Below, piece by piece: positions 21,501 to 32,322 of a DNA stretch of 64,000 nt (its first letter is position 1; every line of letters begins with the position of its first letter). Origin of the DNA: Telmatactis stephensoni (Eukaryota; Cnidaria; Anthozoa; Actiniaria; Isophelliidae); the NCBI GenBank assembly GCA_029948255.1, contig JALIZF010001789.1, positions 372,001-436,000 of the forward strand, in the 5' to 3' direction. The translations under genes and the position numbers were made by a program. The notes beneath the pieces were generated by a model. The model was given only the letters and a program-made list of their open reading frames with translations. It was not told the origin of the DNA and ran no database searches.

Positions 21501-24500
21501 CGAATTCCGCTCCTGCCGGGTGTTCTGTAGTGGGTAGGTATGCTCGTGACAGCGTGTCGGCTAAGTGCATGTTCTTTCCGCGTTCATACCTGACATCAAA
21601 GGCGTACTTCTGTAACCTCATCATCATTCCTTGCAGTCGTCGGGGAGCAGAGGCAAGGGTTTTTTTCAGGATAGATTCGAGGGGCTTGTGGTCACTCTGT
21701 ACCTTTACTTGCCGTCCATAGGTGTAATGGTTGAATTTTTCGAGTGCAAACACGATTGCCAACATCTCCTTTTCGATCTGAGCATAACGTTGTTCCGTTG
21801 GCGTCAAAGCTCGGCTGGCGTAAGCGATGGGTCGACCCTGTTGTAGCAATGCTGCGCCGAGACCGCTCTTGCTAGCATCGCATTGTACCTCTAGCTCTAA
21901 CTTAGGGTCGAAGTAGGCTAAAACGGGTGCAGCAGTGATCAGGCGCTTGACTTCTTTCAGTGCATTTTCTTGTTCATCCGTCCAGAGAGAGTCAACATCG
22001 GGCCGTGTGAGTCTGCGCAGGGGCTCCATGACCTGGGCCAGCCGCGGGAGAAACTTAGCGAGATAGTTGACGAAACCATTGAGACGTTGCACTCCTTCAG
22101 CATCTACGGGGCGAGGCATCTCAAGGACTGCTCTTGGTTTCTCAGGATCGATTTTGAGACCTTTGTTTGTGAACACATGACCCATGAAGGTTACTTCGTT
22201 GATTCTGAGCCTCAGCTTCTTCTTGTTTAGTGCAATGCCATGTTCTCGGCAAGTCTTTAGCAGGTCTTCTAGCTTTCGGTCATGGTCTGCGTGCGCTTCT
22301 TCATCAGTTGCCCCAACACCATAGATGAGAATATCATCAGTGATATTCAAGATGCCATTTAGCCTGTCCAAGGCCTGGTTCACTCGTTTTAGAAATATTT
22401 CGCTTGAAGGTGACAAACCAAACGGCAATCTGTTCCATTTGTACCTGCCGAAGGGGGTGGAGAAAGTCGTCAGTAGACATTGATTCCTCATCTAGAACGC
22501 AGTGCCAATAACCCGCGGTGAGGTCTAAGGTCGAGAATACTTTAGCACGTGAGAGCTCTGGTAGCAAATCATCTAGGATAGGTAGTTGGTATGTCTCTCT
22601 CTTCAGGGCTTTGTTTAGATGACGAGGGTCTATGCACACCCTCAGCTGGCCAGACCTCTTAGTTGTCACGACGACGCTGCTGACCCAGCTAGTCGGCTCA
22701 TCCACTTTGGATAGGACACCGAGGTTCTCTAACCGGTTTAATTCGCCTTTAAACTTGTCTCTGAGTGCTGTGGGAATTCTACGAGGTGGCGTTATCACTG
22801 GCTGGGCTGTCTCGTCTACCTGTAGATGCACCTGTCCTGGAAGGGTTCCAAGTTCTTTCGCGAATACGTCTTCGTACTTCTTGATCAAGTCATCCTTTAT
22901 GGAGGACGTTGTTTACATTGTTGAGACTGTAGTAAAGTTGTCGTCATGTAAGGTTATTAGCTTCATTTGTTGGGCTGTCCGAGCGCCGATGATCGATGTG
23001 TAGTCATTAGGAACAAATTCAACTGAGAACTTCCTGCCAATTTTGGGATTCTTAACGATCAGACGGGTGATTCCGATTGGTTTTCAGTTCAGACCCGTTC
23101 CACATTTTTAAAGCTTTAGTAGTGGATGTATAAAAGCATCACTAATAAAGTCATCAATTAACTAAGTCAAGCTTTGAAATTCGTTTCTTAAAAATTATTA
23201 AAGTTGCAGCCTCACGTATAGTGATGCATATCTTATTCCACACAATGGCAGCAAAGTTAAGTGTGGTCCAATGGCCCCACCTAGTGTGAGCTTGTGACTT
23301 TCGGACATTATTCCTATTTCTAGTATCATATTGATGGAAATCCTTATTTAACTTGTATTCAAACGTATGCTCTAATAAGTTATTATGACATTTATATAAG
23401 AAAATAGCACGATGTCCTGCCCTCCTTTGATCTAATTTTTTCCATGAAAGTTTCTCTAGAGCCTCACTAGCAGAGGCTCGTGGGGGTAAATCTAATATAA
23501 TTCGTGCTGCCTTATTATGGAGCACCTGAAGCTCAGACATTAACGTTACATTACCTCTGTCCCCCCACACTATATCACCGTAATCAAACAGTGATAATAC
23601 GAAACTATTGAAAAATGTAATCCTACCTGTTTTGGGTTTATCGTGCTTGTCATTCCGATCATTCCTTTGCTTTGATATGGGTTTCCGGTCGCCTCGCGGC
23701 TTGGAAGAGACATAATTCACATAAGCATTTATATCAATCTACATTACCAGTAGCTCCAGAGATGGATTTAAATTGAGACATCGCGGCTTCTGCCCTGACG
23801 GCACAAGTCGATGCATTTCTTTAGATTTAGATATATTCAAAGAAAGTTGATTTCTTTTTAACCAGTTCCCAACCTTAATTAAATCTGAATTTAATTTAGA
23901 TTCCACATCAAAAGTTGACTTCGAGGAATAAAACAGTACTGTATCGTCAGCATACATTGAAATTTTGCAATGTTCTAATTGGTTTGGTAAATCGTTTATA
24001 TAGACGATGAACAGCAATGGTCCCAAAATCGAACCTTGAGCGACGCCAATCGAGATGTTCTCCTTGTCAGATTGGGTATTATTACATACAGTTACTTGAG
24101 AACGGTTATGAAGAAATGATCTAAACCAGTCGCAAACGGTGTTGTCCACACCAATGGCATATAGTTTATGCAGAAGGATGCTGTGGTTCACTGTGTCGAA
24201 CGCCTTCGTCATATCCAGAAAGACGACACCAGTAACTGACCCATTATCCATAGAGTGAAGTATCTCATCAGTAAACTTTGCAGTGGCAGAAATAGTGGAA
24301 GATTTCAGCCTAAACCCAAATTGCTTGGTTGACAACAACTTATTTTCTCTAAGATAAGAGTAAAACTGATCATGAACCGCCTGATTTCTGCCGTTACACT
24401 CACTTCTGGCATTGTTGTTGCCACGCTGGGCAAAGTTCCTTTTGCATCGGGTGTTTCCGTCCCCAGAATTTACACTCTCGGGGTCGTTTATCGTGGTTTC

Positions 24501-26663
24501 AAGGCACTTGTTTTCCTACATTCCAATCATTCTTTTGATTTCCAACAGATTTCCAGTCACATCTCGGCTGTTCAACAACTCGATTTACACTATCACTGTT
24601 ACTACTGGCTCCTGAGATATTTTTAAGATGAGCTGCTGCTGCCTCTGAACTTCGGCACAAATCGATGCATTTTTTTAGATCTAAATTTCTTTCTTGCAAT
24701 AACCGCTTACGTATGCTTTGGTTGTACACACCGAGGACAATACGATCTCTGATCAGTAAGCTTTCTGACAAGCATTCACAAAAACCACGTTTTGGCAAGC
24801 GATCTCAAGACGGCTACGTACATGTCGATAGTTTTGTTTGGTTCTTGTGTTCTGCTGTTAAAGACATATCACTCATATGTCTCGTTGACTTCACCAATCG
24901 TGAACTCGTTGAATTTTCGATAATTTTGCTCAGGTTTTTTTGCTCAGCATCGCTTGCGAAAGATAGGCCATTAAAAATCTTTAGAGCATCGGGGCCAATA
25001 CAATGCAGAAATAACGCTACCTGGTATTCCTCGGCTTGAGCTTTGAGGTTTGTAATGATACTGTAATTCCCCCAAATTTATTTGTAAGACTTCCAGTTGT
25101 CAGTGATATTGCCATTGACTTGGAGATGACCAGGGGGCTTTACCCCTTGAATCAGTGGAGGTTGTGAGGGCGGTTCATCTGCCATTTAGCATCTATCAAC
25201 CATACACTTGCAACTTTTGGCGTCTTTAGTTCAGAACGTTGCCACCATGTTAAAATACTCACAGACTACAGTGGAAATCCCTTTGACTGCTTTATTACAC
25301 GTCGACTAACTCAATACTGACATTTGATACATTGTATGTCACTTAAACAAGGTTGAGTGACATGACATATTGTAACAGTTTCACAAGTTAAATATAAATG
25401 GACTGCGTAGGGAAAATTACCAACTGAGGTATTTGAAATGGGTAACATTTCCACTGAAAGGTATATAAGGTGCATTTTCTCCCCAAAATGTGCGTGAGAC
25501 CTTTGTTTCACTCTTTTGGCAGAGCCTCCATGTGTAAAACTTGGTTGAGTAAATGATGACGATGATGATGATGATGATGATGAAATTAATCATTTTTATT
25601 TTCATTAAAGTGCCATGAAACTAGAGCGGTTTTTGTGAGAATGTCATGGTAATGCAACATGGCACAGTCATGGCAAGAATTTGCTTTCACAGATAAAGTA
25701 GATTTCATACGAGTGCGAAATGAACTGCGCAGTGCTATGACCATGCCATTACCATGCTGTCTATAAAAACATATTCCTGCTGTAACCATGTTGTGACTGT
25801 ACCATTTTTACAGCCACAAGAAAACTACTCTGGCACAGTCACACAGTCATACAATGACACAATCAAGACATTGTCTGGTCCAATATTACCTGAATACTAA
25901 ATTGCTGTGCCTCCAAAAAAGGTAATGTTATACTCCTATAATCCTCAGCTGTCTCATGCACTATAAAAGGCTGCTGTGACGTATACTTGTTGATATGTTT
26001 ACTTGTGGCAGGATAGACAACAGTACATTTGACTGTGTTGGTATTCTGTGGAGGATAGCAGATGTATTGTCCATAGATGTCATTTCTCATATCAACAGAG
26101 AGTTGAGTACTGGATGATAAAACCTTTGGAAGAACATCTGATGCAAAGGGAGTTTTCTCAAGTAGGACTACAGCATCACTGTCGCAGCCTTCAAATTTTC
26201 CTTTAAAAAACAAAATAAACGATGTTGCTAACTCACATGGAAATATTTAGCTTTCATGGAAGTGATGGATGGCAAATCTCTCTCACTTAGATGGAGATGA
26301 TAAATGATAAAGATTTAATTAAATAAAAGCTTTAAGCCATGCTTTTAATATTTCAAGACAGCAATATCATATCCACCTTTCCGACTAAGGTAACACTTTA
26401 TATTATAGAGAGAACTGCAAAATTCGTGAAGCTAGCTTACAGTAAGTTTAAAATACAGTCAAGACAGTCAAAACTTGAAATTTACCGTGCACAAAAATGC
26501 TCTTTGAACTTGCATTTTCTGACAATATTTTTGTAATTTCAAATCCAGAAAAGCTTTCTAAACCATTGCCTTGTCCTTCAATCTTTAGTTTCTTGCATTT
26601 CGGTTGCTTTTCTTCATCACAAACAGAGTTTTCACTCTCAAGCACGTGTTTTCTGTCCGCCAT
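18527..26663 (-). CDS. DCPS: m7GpppX diphosphatase, scavenger decapping enzyme
   Basis: Hydrolyses the cap dinucleotides left by 3'-to-5' mRNA decay, in cytoplasm and nucleus. Four exons: 26486-26663, 25890-26200, 19479-19703, 18527-18814. All have canonical splice sites and keep one frame of 333 residues; human DCPS has 337. The acidic/basic N-terminus ([13 protein letters not shown]) is followed by FSGFEI, the swapped-domain segment with VVLLEKTPF and [20 protein letters not shown], and the HIT motif HFHVH at about residues 264-268, whose middle His is the nucleophile in this family. [18 protein letters not shown] is a conserved C-terminal stretch. The start is the only ATG matching the family N-terminus. 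Intron 2 (6.2 kb) contains a gypsy element in the same orientation. A 15-bp dyad sits just before the ATG. Confidence 0.96.
19054..19163. mobile_element. MITE in DCPS intron 3
   Basis: TCTGATCTGTCAATCA at the left and its near-complement (TGAATGGATCAGA) at the right, with inner arms GGGGGCAGAGCTTA/TAAGCTCTGCCCCC. About 110 bp, no coding. Confidence 0.75.
19984..20113 (-). repeat. 3' LTR of the gypsy element
   Basis: 130 bp, TGTTAAAA to TGTAACA. It differs from the other LTR (25248-25377) at two positions near its right end. It is preceded on the minus strand by the polypurine tract. Confidence 0.93.
20291..23085 (-). pseudogene. gypsy pol: protease tail, RT, RNase H, integrase
   Basis: From about 23085 the frame gives a retropepsin C-terminus ending LITLHDDNF, without the catalytic DSGA half. 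After a stop near 22910 comes the RT start (KKYEDVF), CIDPRHLN and [11 protein letters not shown] frameshift near 22470 leads to the long frame with the active-site region ITDDILIYG (YXDD box with Tyr replaced), the RNase H stretch [14 protein letters not shown] and DTLSRAY, and the integrase zinc-binding [12 protein letters not shown] to AVCETC. Further integrase sequence below 21049 has several stops. A last frame (20291-20626) keeps the [10 protein letters not shown] signature seen after integrase in this group. Non-functional. Confidence 0.9.
23110..24372 (-). mobile_element. LINE (CR1/Jockey-like) fragment inside gypsy
   Basis: Minus-strand reverse transcriptase of a non-LTR retrotransposon. 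It runs from [11 protein letters not shown] through [30 protein letters not shown] and the catalytic box YADD, to SLNISKSK. The end of the ORF resumes at [15 protein letters not shown] and HNKAARIIL, stopping at 23154-23156. The endonuclease half is missing. The insertion sits between the gag zinc knuckles and the end of protease, and the intervening gypsy sequence is absent. About 190 bp in the middle (23640-23830) is not LINE sequence but gag-like (separate entry). Confidence 0.85.
23640..23830 (-). repeat. Second gag-like segment within the LINE
   Basis: Compared in the same orientation, 23640-23830 matches 24500-24690, the part of gypsy gag from CIDLC onward, at a diverged level. CGATGCATTT followed by TTAGAT occurs in both, as do the ISGA and KPRGDRK/QPRCDWK regions. 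It replaces roughly 70 residues of the LINE ORF between SLNISKSK and [10 protein letters not shown]. The upstream junction falls in TCTAAA, shared by both sequences. Confidence 0.65.
24388..25185 (-). pseudogene. gypsy gag with decayed zinc knuckles
   Basis: Starts at ATG 25185 ([19 protein letters not shown]), 63 nt inside the 5' LTR, and continues through [15 protein letters not shown] and [12 protein letters not shown] to [16 protein letters not shown]. These are features of Ty3/gypsy gag proteins I associate with cnidarian elements. There are in-frame TAA and TGA stops in place of a CAA and an arginine codon, and a frameshift near 24795. At the C-terminus a CCHC knuckle reads [15 protein letters not shown], with the second Cys replaced by Trp. 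A second knuckle is cut off by the LINE insertion at about 24372. Confidence 0.85.
25248..25377 (-). repeat. 5' LTR of the gypsy element
   Basis: 130 bp; the upstream LTR relative to the minus-strand genes. The element promoter and poly(A) signal should lie here, but at 130 bp it is short and I see no clear TATA box. Confidence 0.93.
25696..25832. mobile_element. MITE, family R, copy 1
   Basis: AGTAGATTTCATACGAGTGCG at the left and a degenerate complement near 25815-25832, with ACCATGCCAT-rich middle. Relatives in the window: 35869-36002, 36064-36210, 54916-55434 and a single end at 61725-61760. Confidence 0.55.
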
Positions 26664-26667
26664 TGTA

Positions 26668-26700
26668 AATAACTCGTGGATTGCAAATCCACGAGTTATT
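26668..26700 (-). promoter_or_regulatory. 15-bp dyad directly before the DCPS start codon
   Basis: AATAACTCGTGGATT, three bases GCA, and its perfect complement. The near arm lies 4 nt upstream of the ATG on the minus strand. If inside the 5' UTR, the RNA would fold into a stable hairpin next to the start codon; if upstream of the transcription start, it would be a palindromic DNA site. Which holds cannot be seen here. Confidence 0.6.
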
Positions 26701-26877
26701 GTGAGGGTCGAATATGCAAATGACAGCTTACTACTTCGTGTATGACAACATGAAATGGCACTATTCAATCTATCTGTTGTCTAACTAGAATAGTAGTAAC
26801 CTATTGTGTCACTCACTCACTCACTTTCCTGTAAACTTCCGGTTTGTGAAACTTTACTTCCGCTATTCCCGATAATA

Positions 26878-27083
26878 AGATACCGTGCTAACTTCTGTTC
26901 TAATAATGTTCAGCGATCTGTATGGATAGTACTCGAGGACTTTGTCGAGAAACTTTGAACGTAATGTAACTGTTTTAGATTTGTTTACAGTACGGTGCGA
27001 ACTTCCGTTCTAATAATTTTCGGCGATCAGTATAGTACTCGAGGACTTTGACGAGAAGCTTTGAACGTTTTAGATTTGTGTAC
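26878..27083. repeat. Tandem duplication upstream of DCPS
   Basis: Two diverged units of about 90-115 bp share CTAATAAT, GCGATC and AGTACTCGAGGACTTTG. The second unit lacks some bases. It lies 215-420 bp upstream of the DCPS start. Confidence 0.65.
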
Positions 27084-27212
27084 AAGATCTCAGCTCGGTA
27101 ATACATATGACCCTCGACTTACCCCTTGTTCTACTGACATGTCTACACGGGTCCACACTCCGCGAAGATTGTTTGTGTCGGATGTTAGGCGAAAATGCTA
27201 ATAGATAATTTC

Positions 27213-27450
27213 TTATTCTTGCCACATTTTGTATTGAACTACCCTCAGCTCCCTCATACAGCTTGGAATAATTTTACTAATTTTCATCGCATCTCCTTTG
27301 AGCTGTTCGATACTCTGATGAAACCTTTCTGAATGGACTTTGTCGCTGTCGTCAAGCAACAAAAATCGTCGCAAGTCCAACATGAACGAGTCATCCAAGC
27401 ATTTTAGTGTTTGTAATCTATCAGCACGCGACGAGAGTAAATGGTGAAAT
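27213..27450 (-). CDS. Terminal exon of an unidentified gene
   Basis: A strong acceptor (tgcttttcag) precedes an open frame of about 78 residues that ends in TAA at 27213-27215. Composition is coding-like and probably helical (DRLQTLKCLDDSFMLDLRRF, SIEQLKGDAMKISKI). I do not recognise the family. Upstream exons should be on the minus strand above 27460, where repeats follow and I found no sure partner. It lies 550 bp upstream of DCPS, same strand. Confidence 0.45.
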
Positions 27451-27830
27451 CTGAAAAGCAAACGAAATCATATTTGAGTACGAACTGCGGGCCTGCCGAA
27501 ACTGGCACCAAAAAAGCATATTGAGTTGAAGTTTGGTGGCTATCCAGCTTAAGAGTTCTTTTATGGAGTAATTCATTATATTCATAGCGACATTTGGTAC
27601 ACAGAGAAACGTCTTTTATGTTACATGGAATAATTAATAATATATATACAAAACATCACAATATGAATTGTAAATAGCTCCGTGGTCAAATGTTTAACAT
27701 TGTTGGCTGCAGAGCCTGGGGTACCAAGTTCAGTGCCCAGATCTGACATGTTCACTAGCATTTTTTTCTTTTTTCTTTCCTTTTTCTTCTTCTTCTTTTG
27801 TTTCATTATCTTTTCCCAAATCTATTATTT

Positions 27831-28128
27831 TTCGTTATAAAATATTTGAGATATAACGCGCGCGTTGATTGGCTGGCTACCATGTTTATATCAGAGGACA
27901 GAGACATGGCTTGCTCAAAAAACGTCGAAAATATTTTATAAAAGCAATATAAAACGATCGCTTATACTGTGATATAAACTCTCTGGAAGCTGTAGAGCAC
28001 TCGAAAAGCAAGAGGAACACTCGGCTACGCCTCGTGTTCCTAATAAGCTTGCTTTTCTCTTGCTCAACATCTTCCATCGTGTTTAAATTTAAAAAATATA
28101 TAAATTGCTTCAATTGATATATATTTTA
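27831..28128 (+). mobile_element. Foldback family F, copy 1
   Basis: Starts AAAATATTTGAGATATAACG with GATTGGCTGGCTACCATGTT. It contains a hairpin TGTAGAGCACTCGAAAAGCA against TGCTTTTCTCTTGCTCAACA, with loop CTCGGCTACGCCTCG. Other copies: 29320-29590 (reverse) and 37601-37880. Confidence 0.8.
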
Positions 28129-29080
28129 TTTAACTAAGATTGAGTTTTTGGGCTTCCTGTGGTCATTGTTATCGGTCAATCCGGGGTTGATTTGATTGTT
28201 GCCTCGATTTCATGACGCCCACGGCATCTTGGGTAAAATCTCTCAGACATCATTGTCTAGAGTTACGCAGTGGGGTAGCGTGGGGAAAGGTGTTGTTGTT
28301 TATTTAAGGTGACTCGAAGTAGTTGTTTTCAGACCGCACCGCACATTTTCATTTGGCGCAATGGACAACTTAATGCGCACCAATGGACTTGGTTTCTACA
28401 CCAAACATGAGGATAAGATTGAAGTTTTAAATGGTGTTATAATTAAATCGATCAACGTTTTTAATATAGCGAAAATCGAACGTCGTCAAAAATGGTTTTC
28501 CTCTTATATCTCGCAATATTGATGAGCTTCAGACAAGCGGTAAACTTCATAGAAAAATTCAGACAAATGCACAACATTTTAAAGTGATTTTAAGAGATTT
28601 GATTTTCTTTAAATCACCAAAGTTTCCACAGATGCTGTATTTCTATTCTTGGATATAACGACAGCGTAAAAAAATACTCGAAGTACGCAAAACACCACGA
28701 GAACACTGTGGAAATATTGCTAAAATATACACTTACCTTACGTGAAAAAGCCGACTTTCAACTCTTCATCGATGTCAAGATATATATTTTTCTTTCCAAG
28801 TCTCTTGTGAGACATTTTCTCGGCAACTTTGTACATCAGAAGTTGTTTTTGAAAATCTCATAAACGCAGGATTATTTTTGCTTTGCGTTTAAGTAGGGCA
28901 TTACTTGTTCTATACACAGCAATATTGCAGTAGCTCATTCAAATACAAGCACTAAAACGACCCGAAACTTCAACCTGATGTTGACGCAAACGCCAGCTCA
29001 AAACTTGCATTGAGACAACCATTAGACTCGCTAATTAGCATATTGCACTCGCAAATTGTTCACAGCACGTGCAAGTGCAT
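28129..29080. other. Intergenic, no gene
   Basis: Contains GGGCTTCCTGTG at 28149-28160, matching an end of the CACAGGGAGCCC element family, but I could not find its partner end. No convincing coding frame. Confidence 0.45.
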
Positions 29081-29081
29081 A

Positions 29082-29325
29082 GCATAGAGTTCCACGCTAC
29101 ATGCATCAGGAACCGGAAATAAAGAATTCGCTTTAGAATAGCTTTCACTTCTAATATTTGTATGTTTTTAGGTTGGGGAGACATGATTTTTTTTTAAAAG
29201 TGCAAGCATAATGTTTGGGAAATAATATCAACTAATTAGCAGTAAACATCACCAAATAAACAAAAGAAAAGAATTTAATCTTATTTCCGGTTCCTGATGC
29301 ATGTAGCGTGGAACTCTATGCAAAT
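29082..29325. mobile_element. MITE with 45-bp inverted ends
   Basis: GCATAGAGTTCCACGCTACA, continuing into TGCATCAGGAACCGGAAATA, at the left; near-perfect complement ending at 29321. The middle is about 150 bp AT-rich. Confidence 0.8.
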
Positions 29326-29590
29326 TTATGCTGCCGCACAGATGTAGAGCAAGAGAAAAGCAAGCTTAGAAACACGAGGCGTAGCCGAGTGTTTCTCTTG
29401 CTTTTCGAGTGCTCTACATCTTCCAGAGTGTTTATATCACAGAACAGATACATAAGCGATCGTTTTATATTGCTTTTATAAAATATTCTCGACGTTTTTG
29501 GTTTTTTGAGCCGAGCCATGTCTCTGTCTTCTGATATAAACATGGTAGCCAGCCAATCAGCGCGCGCGTTATATCTCAAATATTTAACAA
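29320..29590 (-). mobile_element. Foldback family F, copy 2
   Basis: Reverse copy of 27831-28128: the same TAGAGC-rich hairpin with loop AGGCGTAGCCGAG, then AACATGGTAGCCAGCCAATC and AGATATTTAACA. It abuts or overlaps the right end of the MITE at 29082-29325. Confidence 0.8.
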
Positions 29591-30078
29591 ATGTACAGTG
29601 CTGTATTTGTTCGCCATTGCTTTGTGGATGATAAAGTATGTGTCTTTGTTCAATTTTTTTTCAAAATTCTAATGTTCAAAAACAAACACAAAAACCATTC
29701 TGTGGATCATACTGCTCGGCCGGTTGTTGGCACAAAAATTCAAAGATCAATAAATCATTGCAGAAAGGTTCATTCTTTGTGTTGTATTGTAAAACCAGAA
29801 GTAAACAGTAGAAAGAGACTAATTTGCTGGTCTATAACTCGTTTATTCAAACATGGTTGACCGCCAAAAAGAACATGGTAAAAACGCGCATGCGCGCACA
29901 ATAACAACCGCAGGATGTTCAATATATAACACATTGGTGATTATCCAAGCCACAGTGGTGGCCATTCTTCCTCACTAGGTTGAAGAAGAGGTGAATGATA
30001 TTTATTATACAATTGTGACGTAAATTTACCAAATAGGGTATCGTTTGAGGGCCAATATGGGACGGTAATACCCTCTAG
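29591..30078. other. Intergenic, no gene
   Basis: Short open frames only, none with family features. Confidence 0.4.
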
Positions 30079-30268
30079 AAAACCGGTTTGCGTATTCGGC
30101 CCTGCGTGACGTCAAGGCTTCAAACCGGTTTCTTTTTCCCGCGCGCGCGCTGGTTTGCAAAAAGGACTGTTTAGACATCCGGTTTCCGTATTCGGCCCTG
30201 TATGACGTCAAGGCTTCAAACCGGTTTGAAGCGCGCGCGCTGGTTTTCAAAAAGGACTGTTTCGATAT
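30079..30268. repeat. Two tandem units of about 95 bp
   Basis: Each unit runs CCGGTTT-CGTATTCGGCCCTG, TGACGTCAAGGCTTCAAACC, a GCGCGCGCG tract and CAAAAAGGACTGTTT. TGACGTCA is a CRE-type palindrome, present in both. Confidence 0.8.
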
Positions 30269-30329
30269 GATAATAAAAATACAGTTAAAAACAAAGCGAA
30301 AAAGCAATTGCATAATAATTCCTTTATTA

Positions 30330-30457
30330 GATATTTCCTTGTGTATTACGGGCTGACATTTTACTCATCGCTCGCATTTTGCCTCGCCTAAAGGCTCGGC
30401 AAAATACATACGCGACTCGTAAAATATCAGCCCGTAATACACAAGAAAATATCTAAT
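30330..30457. repeat. Foldback hairpin
   Basis: TTCCTTGTGTATTACGGGCT and its complement AGCCCGTAATACACAAGAAA, with inner arms ATTTTGCC/GGCAAAAT and loop TCGCCTAAAGGCTCG. Confidence 0.85.
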
Positions 30458-30459
30458 AA

Positions 30460-30728
30460 CATAGCTGCCAACCCTCCCGGATAATCCGGGAGTCTCCAGA
30501 TTTTGGGCCTCGTCTCCCGGTCTCCCGGATAAAGACCTAAATCTCCCGGATAATCGCTCGAATCCTAAAATTGCGGCCATTTTAACTGAAATATCGTCTA
30601 TCTTTCTTGAAATATCGTCTTTCCAACCCCCCCCCCCCCCCCCCCCCACTGAGCGTGAAAATCGACCCAATTCTAAGGAAAAAATGTTGATCTCCAGATA
30701 CGAAAGCCTTGGGGGTCGGCAGCTATGT
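30460..30728. mobile_element. MITE with TCCCGGAT repeats
   Basis: ACATAGCTGCC/GGCAGCTATGT ends. Four copies of the CTCCCGG phrase lie in the left half, and a 20-base C run near 30628-30647. CTCCAGAT also recurs near both ends. Confidence 0.65.
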
Positions 30729-32322
30729 AATAAGTGGTATATATACACTGTCAGTCCAGGTCTGGATACAGGTTTTTTTCCCAGACCACCTTTGAAAATA
30801 TGTTTGTGTACTGTCTCATGGGGTGCAGGGCATAATATGGGTCATATTGTAATAGGGTGTACATATTCACCATTTGATCAAAGGCTTACACCTGGTTTAT
30901 TTGCTAATGACACAAGCCTAGCCACAAGCAATATCAGACTCAGTATCACATTGAGGAGTATAAAAAGGCAAGCACTGTTAATGAATTTGCATGTTGCTTG
31001 TGCTTATGCTTATATATTTGCTACTGGGTTAAGGGTGTACTGACATATAAAAATGGCCCGTTGCTAGGGAAATTTGAAAATGCTCTAAAATGCCACCAAA
31101 TTGTCATATCGCTTTTATATTTTGTAGTTTGTCTTCCCTAAGGGAACTTTCGCATTTTATGACGCCATTGCATGACGTCATAGATACAATAAAAAGCTAT
31201 AATTTTTTTCAGCACTGTATATTTGAGAATTTAAAATGCATTATTTTAATCTTGAGACCAAGGTGCTTAGAATCGAGCATGGGTTTTAAGAATGGTTTCC
31301 AAATAAGCCTTTTAGGATTTTTTGAACGTCAACTAAATGATCGATTTATGCCAATAACTTTCGTATTTCTCAATTTTTCGCAAATCCCATGCTCGACTTT
31401 GATGAAAATGCTGTAAAGAATATAAATATTGAAAAAACAATTCGTTTTGATGAAATTCGCCAAAGATTAATTATAGCTTTTTAAAGAAACCGGAAGTAAA
31501 GTGTTCCGCGCATGCGCAATAAGAACGAAAATGAGTCCTTTTTGTCAGGTGTGCGTCGCTCTACCGGAAATTAAATGATTCGCGCCAAAAACGCGCGCGT
31601 GTGCGTCTATTCAATTTTGCCGGCCAAAATAAGACCCTATTTTGCATAGCAACTGTTGCACAGCAACGATTAAGGGTTGTCCAACTGATTGTCCACAAAA
31701 CAACATTTACAATTTTACTGTTAGTTGACCCAACACCCAACAAGAATTATTTCGGTACAAAACAAGACAGCATAATAGACCACTTTCAAAATTTGCTTGA
31801 CAATGAGGCTAACATAACTAAACAAAAGAACCCAGCCAGCCATGACCAGCATTTCTTTTGTATTATTAACTTTAGCCTCGGTATCAAGTAATTTTGAAAC
31901 TGGTCTATGGTCTCTTGTAAAAAGCTATTCTTTTAGTATAATAATTACTGGAGTACATTCATTGAGGTTTCTCTCATGACAAATCTGTCAGAAGTAACTA
32001 CAACTAGGCAGTGTTCAAATATATCTCAAATACATCTCTTTACATAGCATATTTTAATTGTAAATTACAAATAAAGATTCATAGTTCTTTTAAAAAAGAA
32101 TTCAATGTACATTCACATGTATGTGTGATAATTAATACATCACAAGAGTATTTATGTCACTGGGGAATAAATGGGTTGTGTTATTTTATACGAAAGGTGT
32201 TAAAATGTGAGCAACTAGAAATAACTGCACCTAAATGTGCATACTAGTAAGTTGCAAGTTGTAATGCAATGTTGTTTCTGAATTATTGCAAGTTACATCT
32301 AACACAGCTCCTACTTTCAACC
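30729..32322. other. Intergenic, degenerate inverted repeats
   Basis: No gene. Around 31180-31480 AAAAAGCTATAATT and its complement AATTATAGCTTTTT bound a weak inverted repeat, with CGAGCATGGG/CCCATGCTCG inside. Confidence 0.45.

Larger units (their letters stand above)
19984..25377 (-). mobile_element. Ty3/gypsy LTR retrotransposon (with LINE inside)
   Basis: Complete insertion in DCPS intron 2. Two 130-bp LTRs run TGTTAAAA to TTGTAACA and differ at two sites (about 98.5% identity), so insertion is fairly recent. Target duplication GTTTC (5 bp) on both sides (19979-19983, 25378-25382). The minus-strand order is 5' LTR, gag, a LINE insertion, the end of protease, reverse transcriptase, RNase H, integrase, a GPY-like tail, a polypurine tract (AAAACGGGAAGAA, about 20114-20126), 3' LTR. 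TGGTGGCAACG directly after the 5' LTR is a candidate primer-binding site. gag and integrase contain stops and frameshifts, and protease lacks its active-site half, so the copy is dead. Confidence 0.95.

Noticed and set aside
28738..28815. 25-codon minus-strand frame MSHKRLGKKNIYLDIDEELK, a possible first exon
   Set aside because: It ends in a stop at the donor-like site, and no joining exon was found; it might belong to the gene ending at 27213 but cannot be supported.
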